Positions 10,387 through 21,572 are shown, counted from the first letter of the stretch. The stretch is 64,000 nucleotides of DNA from Cerioporus squamosus (GCA_022592435.1 JABYQS010000025.1:1-64000), one strand, 5' to 3'. The notes: generated from the letters alone by a model not told the origin. Numbers and translations are program-made.

Positions 10387-11420
10387 TTACAAGAAAACCG
10401 GGATGCAGCCGATGGAGATCAAGCCGCCCTGCGAACGCATGGTGAGTACTTTTGCGTGCCTTGGCAGGATGAAGTACTCACAACAGCGTTGTTCTCGCAG
10501 CACACCGTCACAGCGGTGCACGCGTTTCCGCTGCCCACACCGACGCCCGTAATTGGGTCACAGTTCAGACCAAGGAAGACGTCTAGGTCCTGCAAGACGA
10601 CCCCAAGGAGGCCCAGGATGACCTTGCCAGGGACCGTGTCCGCCTGTCCACCCCGCATCGTCAGTCAATCTATGGCACGGCAAGAGCGGGCCTGAGAAAC
10701 TTACGCCCTGGATGGCCTCGCAGCACTGGATCGGGCCAGTGGTGCAGTTACTCGCGGGCTCGGTGACGGTCACCACTGGGGCGGTCGCGGTGCACGTCCC
10801 CGTCCCTGTCTCCGTCTGGGTCACCGTCTTGGGCGGCTCCGTCAGCGTTTGCGTCAGCGTCGTCGTGACCGTCGACGTCTGCGTCTGCGTCTCGGTAGCG
10901 TGGACGTCTGCGTCTCGTCGGTAGCCGTGGACGTCTGCGTCTGCGGCTTGGTGACGGTGGTGGTCTGTGTCTCCGGCTCGGTGACCGTGGTGGTCTGTGT
11001 CTGCGTCTTGGTGTCGGTGGTGGTCTGTGTCTGCGTCTTGGTGGCCGTGGACGTCTTCGTCTGCGACTGTGTAACCGTGGAAGTCTGCGTCTTCGTCTTG
11101 GTTACCGTGGACGTCTTCGTTTCCGGTTCGGTGACCGTGGACGTCTTCGTCTCCGGTTCGGTGACCGTGGACGTCTTTGTCTCCGGTTTGGTGACCGTGG
11201 AAGTCTTCGTCTTCGTCTCGGTGACCGTGGTCGTCTTCGTCTGCGGCTTAGTGACCGTGGACGTCTTCGTCTGCGTCTTGGTGACCGTGGACGTGGCGGT
11301 CTTGGTGACCGTCTTGACGTCGGTGCAGGTTGTGGTACCGGTATTCCAGGGAGTGGCGGTCACAAGGATGGCGAGGGAGAGGGAGATGAAGATGAGCGCG
11401 GTGAAGATGCGGGAGAACAT
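10387..11420 (-). pseudogene. HYD-2, hydrophobin with giant Thr-repeat linker, frameshifted
   Basis: A hydrophobin with exons 11420-10705, 10643-10482 and 10428-10387. Exon 1 encodes a signal peptide, then about 17 units of a ten-residue repeat of the type TKTSTVTKPE, then the core start NCTTGPIQCCEAI. Exon 1 is 716 nt, one base short of a whole number of codons. The frame is lost near 10899, where tagcgtgg replaces the tagccgtgg of the neighbouring unit, so translation would run into an Arg-rich nonsense tail ending near 10854. Exons 2 and 3 are intact and very like HYD-1. With the frame corrected the length would be about 306 residues, twice a normal hydrophobin. Two linker cysteines bring the total to ten. 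It may be a real pseudogene or a single-base sequencing error in a repeat. Confidence 0.85.
10870..11340 (-). repeat. 30-bp coding minisatellite in HYD-2
   Basis: About 15 tandem imperfect units of 30 bp, plus-strand consensus near gtgaccgtggacgtcttcgt followed by ctccggttcg. Each encodes ten residues with Thr at nearly every second position and Lys, Gln or Glu-Pro between. Confidence 0.85.
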
Positions 11421-12597
11421 GTCGGCAGTCGGTGGTGGCAGAGCGAGTTGGAGTGGAGTTGGAGTGGAGAAGCTGAGTGGGTTTGCTGCTCTGGAAGACG
11501 ATGGCGAGTCTCCAACAGATTTTATACTTCTTCGATGTACTGACTAGGTCCTCTCCTATGGCAGCAGGCATGCCCTCGAGAGGCGAATCCGACATACACG
11601 TCCAAGACGCACCTCGCATTCGGAAAGCACCCGACTGTGAATGATCGCCACATGTTCGGTCAAGGTACTTGGTCGACATTGCGGTATGTCAGCCAGACCA
11701 CCCGGCGTAACTAGTGTGTGTGTGTCAGAAGTCAGGCTGACCCCGCACTCTGCAGAGTTCTACTCACGATGACGCACGAGCAGTTGTGTCTCAGCCCGTT
11801 TGAGCAACGTTCCGCGCTCCAGCAGTACGATAGAGCATGTATGCATGGCTGCCATGCATACAGTCTGCACCCGTGATGGTACGTGCTGTTTGCTCTGATT
11901 AGAATGTGGGCCATGTGAATCTGACCGAGTACATGTCCCGGTGTTGATTAGGCTCGCTGGCGGTTCGTGACGTGAACCATCCGGAGCCTTTCGTGCTCTC
12001 AAGTATCTCGATTTAACCACACGGGTCACCTTCGGGAGGTTCAGTTCCTCGGCATTTGCGGCACATTCCGTCACTCTCCGAGCCGTCCTTCCGACATGCC
12101 CGTATGCCCGGCGCCTCGCAACCCAACCTGCTCAATGCAGGAAGTGTCGGCAGCTCAACTACAACGTGTTGCAGCGAGGGCTCCATTGCAGCGTGTACCA
12201 TTCACATAGTACGTTCGTCATCGTCATTCATAAACTCAATACACAGCTAACGATGCGATAGGCAGTATCCGAAGGTAAATACTTTCGTTTGACGCATGAT
12301 CTCGGCGTTATCTTGTCGCCCGACGATGTCCGCTTTACCTTCCAGCCAGGAATAGCCGATAAGACCGTCCACAATATGGGCAAGGTCTGTTAAGGTTGAT
12401 CCCAAGACTAAGCAGGTAGCGGGACTGCTCTCCAAGTCAATTCAGGCGCCATACTTTCTTTCTCAACAACAACATTTGATCCCGCAGATAATACCAGTTT
12501 ACAGAGACAACAGGAGCAAGCACTCAAGGACGTTCATGAACATTGTTTACTCCATTCCGTCCCGCCCATCCCGTAACACGTACTCTGACACGCTCGT
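11421..12597. other. HYD-2 upstream region, duplicated unit copy B
   Basis: Up to about 12240 this matches the upstream region of HYD-1. The remaining 350 bases hold nothing I recognise. A TATA box is at 11521-11526. Confidence 0.6.
11521..11526 (-). promoter_or_regulatory. TATA box of HYD-2
   Basis: TATAAA on the minus strand, about 100 bp before the ATG; same place as in HYD-1. Confidence 0.5.
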
Positions 12598-13113
12598 CTA
12601 GAGGATAACCGGCACGCAGCCGATCGAGACCAACCCGCCCTGTCAGAATGCGCTTCGTGAGTAATCAGTTCAGAAGAGAGCTACTAGTATACTTACGTGG
12701 CTGTTATCCTCGCAGCAGACCGCGGTGGAGGAGCAGCTCCCGCCGCCGACGCCGATCACGGTGATGGGTGAGCAGGTAATGCCGACAAGGACATCGATGC
12801 CCTGCACGACAATACCGAGCAGGCCAAGGAATTTGGAAGCGTCAGGGGAGCTGGCCTACGTGGGGCCAATCGTCAACTACAGCGATTCCACGAGAGGTCG
12901 ATGAAGCAGTACCTTCTCAACTGAGTCGCAGCACTGAATGGGGCCGGTGGAGCAGTCGCCCGCGGGCTCGGTCACCGTGGTCGCAGGTGCAGTGGAGGTG
13001 ATGGTGACGGTCACTGTCGTCGTGGGCGTGGTCGTCGGGGTGTTCCAGGGTGTGGCGACCGCAAGGGAGACGAGGGAGACGAGGCACAGCGTGGCGGAGG
13101 TACGAGCGAACAT
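12598..13113 (-). CDS. HYD-3, class I hydrophobin
   Basis: Exons (minus) 13113-12913, 12855-12697 and 12639-12598 encode 133 residues. The signal peptide ends near SLAVATP. The Thr-rich linker of about 25 residues (TPTTTPTTTVTVTITST) leads to the core [10 protein letters not shown], then [27 protein letters not shown] and VSIGCVPVIL, with all eight cysteines. Exon 2 has 53 codons and begins with an ASSPDASKFLGLLG segment. It is closest to HYD-5 in exon 2. The frame is intact and a TATA box lies about 90 bp upstream. Function as a surface-coating protein follows from the family. Confidence 0.93.
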
Positions 13114-14854
13114 CGTTGGGCAGGTGAGTAGCGGGGGTGAGGAGATGCGGGGAAGTTGGCTGAGTGCTAATCTGACCAACCTGACCTCCATCCCGCTAGG
13201 TTTTATACTGCTCGACACGCGTCTCTGCGAGTCGCTTCAAGGTCGTCCTCATACCAGGAATGCCGCGCACCGTCCAGTTTGAGATGAGTTATCAGCGCTT
13301 TGGACCATTTGACGTTGTTCCTTGACATCTACTAGTACATGCCCGCAGAAGCGGCCGGATCCATTCCTAGTGGCAGCCTGAGGGCTCCACGCTTTCAATG
13401 TTGCAGAATTGTGTTTGTCCTATCTAGGTTTGCCCCGGTCCCGAGGACGACAAACTTAGCACACACGGCAGCGATCTCTGTCAAACGGTACCGCTAGGTG
13501 ACATCATCTCGCAACCCGGCGTCCAGTATTTGGCAGATAGAACGACGAAGCGACATCCCGTGAGGACCAACTTCGAACCCGAGGGCACAGACCCCAGGAA
13601 CAGACCAGCCATATGAGGACAATACTGTGAGTACTTTGCACATATTTTGGCTGGAAGAGCGGTCATTCCTCCCTGGTGAGAAGGGGGAAGCATCCGTCGT
13701 TCACGCGGCAGGTCCCCGCCTACATAGTGGTCGGTTTCGGAGTCAATGATCGTCGGTATGTCTTCTCTCAGACGTCCCAGGTCGAAGTTTTCCTGCAGCG
13801 TCGCGCTTAGTAGCCGCGGTTCATATGATACAGGGTCAAGCGTTTGCCCAACATCCTTCGCCTCGTTTTCGGACACAATAGGCTGCTGACAGCGTCTCGG
13901 GACGGGAGGAGATCACCTTCGCGCAGTTCGCTCAGCCCTCCTGTCATCGGCCAAGTCATGAACATTCTGATGAGGTTGAGGGCCGTCGTACGTGCGTCGT
14001 TCTATGTTCCCATCCAATGGCCTGACCTTTCTGCTCCACAGCGCATGCAGCTACTCTCGAAAGGGGGTCTTCGTTGCGTTGGGCATTCAGTTCTGCGATG
14101 CGCGCAACCGCACCTCGTGCGTCGACGATGACACTCCCATCACGGCGTCCTATGGACGTACGTATGATCGCCGCTGTATGTCCTTCATGTCTCATCCGCT
14201 ATGAGAAAAACTCGGATGTCCGCGCCTACTCGGACGTCGACTCTTTCACCTCATGTCGTCATTTCGCGGCCGCACCCCACTTTATGGTCGAAGCTGCCTC
14301 TGCACTGTGGGCGCTGGGTGCGATACCAACTGCATCGCAGTTTGAGGAGGGCATCATCATCATACCAAGCGTGCATGCGAGGGAGAACACGAAGACTGCG
14401 GCGGCGCACCACAATTTGTAGGCGCTGAAACCACCCGGCTCTTCCCGCCCTTCGAGGCCCCAGCGAGTTTACAACCGCTGCTCGACTGTAAACTTATGGT
14501 GCGCACTCTCTGAACAAGTAGCCAGAGCGCGTGCAGCTACGGACAGGATATATAGTCCTTGACAGTGACGGTTGCATTAAACGTGAGTCGGGTCAGGTCG
14601 GGTCTGGGACCGTTCAGCGCTAATGCATTCTTGGCATTGCCATCCACCCTCATCCACATACGACTTGTCGAATCGTGGGCTGCCTAGGGGAGACAAACCC
14701 TCATCGATGGCCCTCCCAGGCCTCATACATCTCGCATGTTGGCTCGATTTATCATCATCATTGCGGTTCCACGGTAATTATAAACATATGTAGCAGCAAC
14801 ACGACGCTCGTCCTTGTTTTTCTCTGAGCAAACACGACCGGAACGCCCTGAGGC
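13114..14854. other. 1.7-kb spacer, no gene recognised
   Basis: Contains the HYD-3 promoter. An open frame of 131 codons on the minus strand (13876-13481) lacks an ATG at its 5' end and matches no family I know. The stretch 13850-14420 has several GT/AG pairs but gives no recognisable protein. Confidence 0.45.
13202..13207 (-). promoter_or_regulatory. TATA box of HYD-3
   Basis: TATAAA on the minus strand, about 90 bp before the ATG. Confidence 0.5.
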
Positions 14855-15359
14855 CTAAAGAACCACCGGAACGCATCCAATAGAAACCAAGCCTCCCTGT
14901 GCGCGTTCAGGTGAGCTCAGGTCACGGCATCCAAGCAACGTACTTACGAAGCTGTTGTCTTCGCAACACACGGCCGTAGAAGAGCACGCGCCGCTTCCGA
15001 CGCCGACGACGGTGATGGGTGAGCAGTCCACCCCGAGGAGGACATTCGCGCCTTGCAGAACGATGCCAAGCAGCCCCAGAAGGGCAGCCCCAGAGGCGGA
15101 GTCGGCCTGTTTGCCAGATCGCCTCAGTGAGCACCCGCACAACACTCGCCACATCGCCGTCTTCACCCACCTTTTCGGTAGACTGGCAGCACTGCACGCT
15201 CCCGGAGGAGCATGCGCTGGCAGGCTCGGTTACCGTCGGACCAGGAGCGGTCGCAGGTGACGGTGACGGTTACCGTCGATGTCGGCGGGTTGTTGGGGAT
15301 GGCGGCCGCAAGGAGACGAAGGAGAACAGTGAGAGAGCCTTAGTGGTGGAGATGCGCAT
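14855..15359 (-). pseudogene. HYD-4, hydrophobin with disrupted first exon
   Basis: Exons (minus) 15359-15171, 15106-14948 and 14896-14855. Exons 2 and 3 encode a normal hydrophobin core (GVDCSPITVVGVGSG, ACSSTAVCCEDN, VSIGCVPVVL). In exon 1 the signal-peptide frame reaches a TAA at 15270-15272, codon 30. The expected LAAAIP and STVTVTVT peptides lie in another frame, and the original frame resumes before CSSGSVQCC. Two compensating single-base changes would explain this. No intron of plausible size removes the stop. The gene also lacks a proper TATA box (CTACAAAAG about 70 bp upstream instead). I regard it as a decaying copy, though two sequencing errors are possible. Confidence 0.8.
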
Positions 15360-16409
15360 GGCTGGGCTTGCGATGAGGTTGGCTGGCTGCGACGGTCTGA
15401 GAACGCTACTGACTCCCCTCTCCCGCTTTTGTAGGGCGTTCTCTGCACCTGGAGGCTCGGTCGCTGTAGGAAGTGCCTGTCAGAGCGCGGACAACGTGCC
15501 GTGCACGCAGTCCCGATTTACAGCGTCCAATGCGAGGTGAGTCTGCACGGAACCTCCGCCAGGGCTGCGTGCTGAAGTCAGCGTGTTGAAGATGTCTACC
15601 GGCCCTGCGGGGATGTGGACGCTCTGTGGCCGCAGCCGGGGTTCTCAAGGGTCGAGACGCCTTCCTCGCGCGTCGTAAAGTTCTGTCAACAATCACAAGG
15701 GAACGTGCGACTTCTCAAGGTGCATGAGACTCGAGGCACAGCTGAGGACGACGATACGACGTGGTGCCATTGGCACCGGCGACTAGGCTGAGGTAGCGGA
15801 CTCAGCGACAGGATAGTTCCGTGAAGCTGGACAGTTCTTCCAGTCCTTCGCATTATTCGGAGCGCTTGCTTGCCACAATCGTCATTGGCTCTTCAAGTTG
15901 TAGTTCCATGCAAATCAATGGACGATCGCATTTGAGACGTAGTCGTGTAAGCGTCTCTGTGCTCTATGGTTCATCTGGGGCCACTGATCGTAGACCCTGC
16001 AGGAACGCGGGACGTCAACCTTCTTCAATCGCGCGGCAGTGAGTGCATCCGCGGCCGTGTTCTCCGTCTTCCGCAGTACCTGGATCTGAGCTCTCGAAGA
16101 CATGCCTCATCCCCGCCATATCGCCTGCCGCCTAGACTCGGAACCAGGAGGAAGACCGGGGCCGGCGGTTAGCACCATAGGCATGCGTTCACTCCTACTG
16201 ACATGGGTGTCGCTGGCTTGTGCGGGGGTTCACGCTGGCAAGTATCGTTCACGATGTGTGATTATATGCATATCGTACTGAGCGAAGATCGTCCTATGTA
16301 GCAGACTCAGCAACCATTCGTACAAACACCAGCGGTACTACGAAGCGCAGAAGTGACGGTCGTCCTTCAGTACTACAGATCATCTCCTTGAGATGACTGC
16401 ACGTCCTGC
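15360..16409. other. spacer, no gene recognised
   Basis: Contains the HYD-4 upstream and HYD-5 downstream regions. Short open frames match no family I know. Confidence 0.45.
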
Positions 16410-16931
16410 TCAGAGGCTGACGGGGAGACATCCGATGGAGATCAAGCCGCCCTGTGTACCAAGCATCCGAAGGTAAGTGGGAGGCGGACGGAAGAAGAAC
16501 ACGGGATGACACTTACGTGGCTGTTGTCCTGGCAGCAGACCGCGGTGGCGGAGCAGGCCCCGCCGCCGACGCCGATCACGGTGATGGGCGAGCAAGACAG
16601 ACCGACGAGGACGTCGACGCCCTGCACGACGATGCCGAGCAGTCCCAGGAGGACGGACGCAGCGGGGTCGCTGGCCTGGTCACATAGTTCGTCGTCAGCA
16701 TGCGGACTATAGAACTCGGGAATTCGGAGTACTCACGCTCTGGACGGAGTTGCAGCACTGGATGTCGCCCGTGGAGCACGAGCTGGCGGGCGGGGTGCTG
16801 GTGGACCCCGGCGCGGTCGCGGTCTTGGTCACGGTGACGGTCGTGCCAGGCTTCGTCGTGGGCTTCCCCCCGGGGATGGCGGCAGCAAGGATTGCGAGGG
16901 AGAGGACAGAGAGCGAGGTGCGGGCGAACAT
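16410..16931 (-). CDS. HYD-5, class I hydrophobin
   Basis: Exons (minus) 16931-16737, 16675-16517 and 16451-16410 encode 131 residues. A signal peptide (LSVLSLAILAAAIP) is followed by a Lys/Thr/Pro linker (KPTTKPGTTVTVTKTATAP) and the eight-cysteine core: [47 protein letters not shown]. Exon 2 has 53 codons. It is close to HYD-3, especially in exon 2 at the DNA level. The frame is intact. Confidence 0.93.
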
Positions 16932-17039
16932 CTTTGGTGGAATCGGGCTGGAGATTGTTGGCTTGTTGTGTGGGTTGGTTGGTTTGGGAGGCTCGATGTG
17001 CTGCTGGTGCTGCTGATACTGAAGCGTTTTCTCCTCAGG

Positions 17040-17046
17040 TTATATA
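17040..17046 (-). promoter_or_regulatory. TATA-like box of HYD-5
   Basis: TATATAA on the minus strand, about 110 bp before the ATG. Confidence 0.45.
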
Positions 17047-19759
17047 GTACCAGGAGCACCCAGACCCGAGAAGTTGGCCGCTCCTCTGCGTCCCAAACTC
17101 GTCATTATTGTCCTCACTTACATGGAGCACGAGAGCACGAGGTGAGTCCATACACATGAATTCGATGCCGTGACGCGGGTCCGAGTCGCTGATCCATTCC
17201 TGTGTGACGCACAGCTGCCAATTATCCTAGGGCTCACGAGCGAAAACCTGTGCCGGACGCACTATCACCCTGTATGTCACGGTCGCGGCTTGTTCTCAAC
17301 CGTTGATGCCGAACCGCGCACCGTTCTAAGTGCGACTCGGAGTTGTAGGCTGAAGGTTCTGTCCGGACAAGTCCCGAGACAATTACGTCCAGCTCAGATC
17401 GCAGTGTTCAGACGACCACCGTGCGTCAGCTGGAATCCCAAGCATCCTCGCAGTCAGTTGTGCAGCTATGCAGAGCCTGTCAGACAGACATCGTCATGAC
17501 GCGCCCACCACGCAGGTCAAGGCCGACGCCTGTGGGTTGTGACGACACCAAGGCCAAAATCCCGGTACGCGCACTGGTTGTTCGCTCTACTTGGCTTTAC
17601 TCAACATCTTCCACTATGATGTAGGACCTCCGACTCAGTTATCCTGCTAATACGGAGCTGTAGGTCTCGGTCGCGTGCACGCTTTGCGAGCGAGTGGACG
17701 CTACTGTCCTCGTACATGAGGTGCCCTCGCCTTCCGCAGGACGCCGTCATGCGAAATAACAGGGCGTTCGGTATTTTCAATGGTTGCCAATTCAACCAAA
17801 TGCGCGCTCGGTGTCTTTCTCCTCGCAGACGCACTACATGCGTCCCATTAATCTCAAGTGTATCGAAGCCATTCCACTTCGTCAGAACGGCTGCGTAAGT
17901 GTCAAGACAAGGTTTATCCAGCCAATCTCCGTCTCAGAAGGCTGATCAACTTCCTAGCCGGATGACATACGCGACCACGGAACCTCGAGCTCGTGGGTTT
18001 CCCATCCGTCTGGTGGGGACATACGCGGCACCCAGCCAGTGCCCGCTTCTCCCTCAGGAACGGGGTTCCTTCTCTGAACGACAGATGAATAGCCCGGTAC
18101 GCAGCCCGTGGACCTCGTGCCCCACGGACAGTGACCTCTTTTCCTGAGAGGTGCAGCATACGGCCGCTGTATGTCCTCGGGCATTTGGAGCAATAGCAAA
18201 TCCCGCGCTCGTTCAGACCTCCGAGTCGCAAGGCGCCTCACTGCGTCATCGTGCGTGGCATTCGCAGTCGTCGTCATGCTGATGTCCACTAGGGCTTGCA
18301 GCTTGCAGTCGCAGATCGCCCTGGGCCTGTGGCTAACGTCTTCTGCAGATGCAGCGCAGCGCCACCGACGTGCGTTTCCAGACGATGTGGCACATCCGAA
18401 CACCGTCGTGATCGTTGATACGCTCTTTGGGTGTCCCGTGGCTCCCGGCCGCTGATCCGCATAGCAGCTGTCAGTGCGCCACAAACCTCGACATATCTTC
18501 ACAGAACGCACTAATCACCTCTCTGCATCCCCCTCGTCGCTAGCTCACTGCCCTGATCAACTCTCCGACTGTGGAGCCTTCGACATGAATGGACGCGTTT
18601 TTCGCGATGGTGTCCTCCTGGGTTCAACCACCGCCAGCCGCAACTGCGTCAACCCCGGGGGGCTATGGCCTCTTCGCCAGGCGCATCGTGACGTGTGCAT
18701 GTGAGGTCGTAGCGTGTACGCTGCTTCTCGCCGTTGTCGTCGGCCTCGGGACAACTTGAATCATGACATTCAGTTAGGTCGTCACATCGTAGAACCCGCA
18801 GTCAGCTTCTCACTATTATCTCCCTTCTCAGACCATACTAGAGTGCTCTAGGCGCCTCTGTCTTGTCAAAGTCACACTCCCCAGCTTCTCTTCGCCTGCT
18901 CTTGCGCACATGCGGTACTGCAGTGTCTCGGTAGGGTGGGGCCGGCGTTGTCCCCCTCCGAGTACAGATCTGATCGTGCGCCAAATGAAGCACATAGGAA
19001 AGTCTATCCACCGCGATGCCTTGTCGTCTCATCCTATCCCGATGTGATCAAGCTGCAGCTCCGCTGACCGGATCGTGCGTACGCTGGTGAGTCCCTGCGA
19101 TTTCGAGGGTACTGACGACGGAACCGACGTCTTTCGAGTTACTAGGTAGGCCTGTGGGTGGAGTGGTCGGGAGCAAGCTCCTTTTCCTTGCTGATAACGT
19201 TCACCATACACCCAGCAGCCGTGCAGTACGATGTAACAGATGATGCAACGACGGAGACATCGTTGCGAGGAGTTCGGCCCCTTCCAGTTGACAGGGACTG
19301 TCTTCGGGGCCTGACATATCTATTCCGATCCGTGGTGACCGGTATTGACCTCCATCGGCGGCGCAATACTCACCTTCTGCAGCTCGGAAGCGAACGACTG
19401 CCCCGGCTTCGCTCACATGGCAGTCTGGAATCGCCCACGTGAGCCCGCCCCCTCTGCTCGATATGTGAAGAATGCGCGTCGTCTACCGCGCCGCTGGACT
19501 GACTTCTTGACAGCTTCTGCTCTCTCGTCGACCTCTCCGAGCAAACCGGCTTTCGAAGATCAGTCTGGACGCGGACGAACCGACTAACTTACAATAGCCA
19601 TGCGTCGCAGAGTGTGACGAGGCGGGCGAACTGGGGTACTCCAAGTCGGGGTGGTCGCTCATCCAACTCACGTCGCGCATACAACGACTCTCCGAGAGTC
19701 TTTGCACAGCTGGTGGACCTCTTCAGGACTCCGTTGGAACATGGCGGGGCTCCCTACGC

Positions 19760-19765
19760 TATAAG
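19760..19765 (+). promoter_or_regulatory. TATA-like box of HYD-6
   Basis: TATAAG about 95 bp before the ATG. Confidence 0.4.
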
Positions 19766-19859
19766 AACCACACACGACGCCGAGGACGAACAAGTCACCA
19801 GCCCACCCAGCTCTTCCAGCTCTCTCTTCCGCGACGCCGCGCTCTCCCCCCACATCACG

Positions 19860-20354
19860 ATGATATTCGCACGTCTCACCGCTGTCCTCCCCGTCGTTCT
19901 TGCCGCCACCATCGTTGGCGCATCCATCGTCCCTCGCGCTCCCGGCAACGGGGGCTCAGGCTCGTCGGGCTCTGGCGGTTCCTGCGACACCGGGTCGGTT
20001 GAATGCTGCAACCAAACCTTTGACGTTCGTTTGGTTGAGTACCGCGCACGATAACTGCGTACTAATACATGCATATGTGCAGACTAAGGACCACTCCCCC
20101 GACCTCCTCGCTGGTTTGCTCGACGTCGCTGTCGGCAGCCTCACTGGCCTGCTCGGTGTCAACTGCTCGCCCCTCAACATCATCGGTCTCGGCGGCGTGC
20201 AGTGCTCCGGGACGACCGTGTGCTGCTCGGACAATGCTGTTGTATGTATTATCTCTCCTTCTCAAGTGCTGCTCTCGTACAGCGTATGCAATCTCTGACT
20301 GTTCTTACACAGGGCGGTCTTGTCAGCATAGGCTGCCTTCCCATCGTCCTGTGA
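19860..20354 (+). CDS. HYD-6, divergent class I hydrophobin with Gly/Ser linker
   Basis: Exons 19860-20024, 20083-20241 and 20313-20354 encode 121 residues. It is the first array member on the plus strand. The signal peptide (LPVVLAATIVGASIV) is followed by PRAP and a Gly/Ser linker (GNGGSGSSGSGGS) instead of the Thr-rich linker of most neighbours. All eight cysteines are present: SCDTGSVECC, GVNCSPLNIIGLGG, QCSGTTVCCSDN, VSIGCLPIVL. Exon 2 starts TKDHSPDLLAG, unlike the A(T/N/S)D/S starts elsewhere. The intron 1 donor is GTTCGT, a weak site. It is probably an older paralogue. Confidence 0.92.
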
Positions 20355-21046
20355 GGATGCGACGAGCCCTGGAGTCGAAAAGCTCTCGTGTCTCCGACGA
20401 TTCAGAGTCAGCGTTCTGTTCCAGCGCAATGACGTACTGCCTGCGATGTTGTCGACGCACTTGTTGTATGCTGTAATGGAAGCGTATTTTGAGTTCTAGA
20501 TGTAAACCATGTCCGACTTCCAAGCCCCCGAGGATAAGTGTGATGAAACTCTCCTTGCTAGCCAGTCAGATTGCCTTCCTTGACCGACTTCTCGGTCGAT
20601 GCACCCCTCAAGCTGCAGCCTAGCAGATGCTACCAATCGGGAAATGTTCGACTGGGGAGTCGCGCACGACACGCTACAGATGGTCTCTTGCGCCACGATA
20701 CCGGGATGCGCTTCGACTTCTTCGACCAGAAGTCCAGGGCCGATCCCCTGCGTATCCGGGGGCGCGGACCCGTCCAGTACGCTCATGCAATCGTAGTTCC
20801 CGCTTCAGACGAGATAGCAGTAACCGCGGACTGGAAGGAAGACGACTCTATTATGTCAGAGCACAGGGGATACAGAGCATGCTCGGCTGTCCACCTCTCC
20901 TGGACGAATAGATAAAGACGATGACTACTAGGCTGAATGGTGCGGGTGCGATGAGCGATATAACCGCCGGGCGGTGTGTAAGGAACGTCGGTCCTCGACG
21001 AGCGTGCGACTCGACGGAGGATGATAGCGAGGTGGCGTGCGGGGCC
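20355..21046. other. convergent spacer between HYD-6 and HYD-7
   Basis: Both flanking genes end here. Short open frames match no family I know; I see no RNA gene or repeat. Confidence 0.45.
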
Positions 21047-21572
21047 TCAAAGAGTGACCGGGATGCAACCGACAGAGACGAGACCGCCCTGATGCCAAAG
21101 TTCACGCGTCAGAGGAACTTCTCAGCTGGTAACGGTATGTGAGTAAGAGAAGAGACGTACGGTGCTGTTGACCGGGCAGCAGATCGCCTGGGCGTTGCAC
21201 TCATTGCCCGTGGCAACCCCGATGATGGTGATCGGGTTGCAGTCGAGACCGACGAGGGCGTCGACGCCCTGCACGACGATGCCGAGCACGCTGAGCATTG
21301 TCGTCATCGCCGGGTCGGTGGCCTGCAGAACATGAATGATACGCCCGGGTCAGTTTGTCTCGCGGGATGAGGAGGAGGGTGGAAATTCACGTTCTGCATC
21401 TGCTTGCAGCACTGCAGCTTGCCGGTGCTGCACTGGCTGGACGGGATGGGCGTCGCGCCGGACCCGAGTGCGGTCACGGTCGTCGTGGCGGGTTTCCCGG
21501 GTCCGCGGGCGTGGCGGCCGCGAGGACGCTGAGGGCGAGGGTGAAGGTGAAGGCGATGGCGCGAGTGAACAT
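21047..21572 (-). pseudogene. HYD-7, class I hydrophobin, frameshifted in exon 1
   Basis: Exons (minus) 21572-21391, 21322-21161 and 21088-21047. Exon 1 is 182 nt, one base short of whole codons. The signal-peptide frame (SVLAAATPADPGN) is lost near 21488-21502, in a GGGAAACCC run; one base later the expected ATTTVTALGSG and QCSTGKLQCC continue in another frame. Exon 2 (54 codons: ATDPAMTTMLSVLG, GLDCNPITIIGVATG, ECNAQAICCPVN) and exon 3 (VSVGCIPVTL) are intact. HYD-8 is a close tandem relative that shares intron 1 sequence. Pseudogene and homopolymer error are both possible. Confidence 0.82.

Larger units (their letters stand above)
16932..19859. other. 2.9-kb spacer inside the array, no gene recognised
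   Basis: Contains the promoters of HYD-5 (left end) and HYD-6 (right end). In 17700-18150 several plus-strand segments are bounded by good splice signals (for example acceptor near 17828, donor at 17895, acceptor near 17940), but the joined peptide resembles nothing I know. I see no hydrophobin relic here by eye. Confidence 0.4.

Noticed and set aside
10849..11547. 232-codon open frame on the plus strand rich in Val and Cys
   Set aside because: It is the antisense of the HYD-2 Thr repeat. Its open state follows from the 30-bp repeat and the peptide is low complexity.
13481..13876. 131-codon minus-strand open frame
   Set aside because: No ATG at the 5' end, no family match, no signal peptide; kept only as a note for the spacer.
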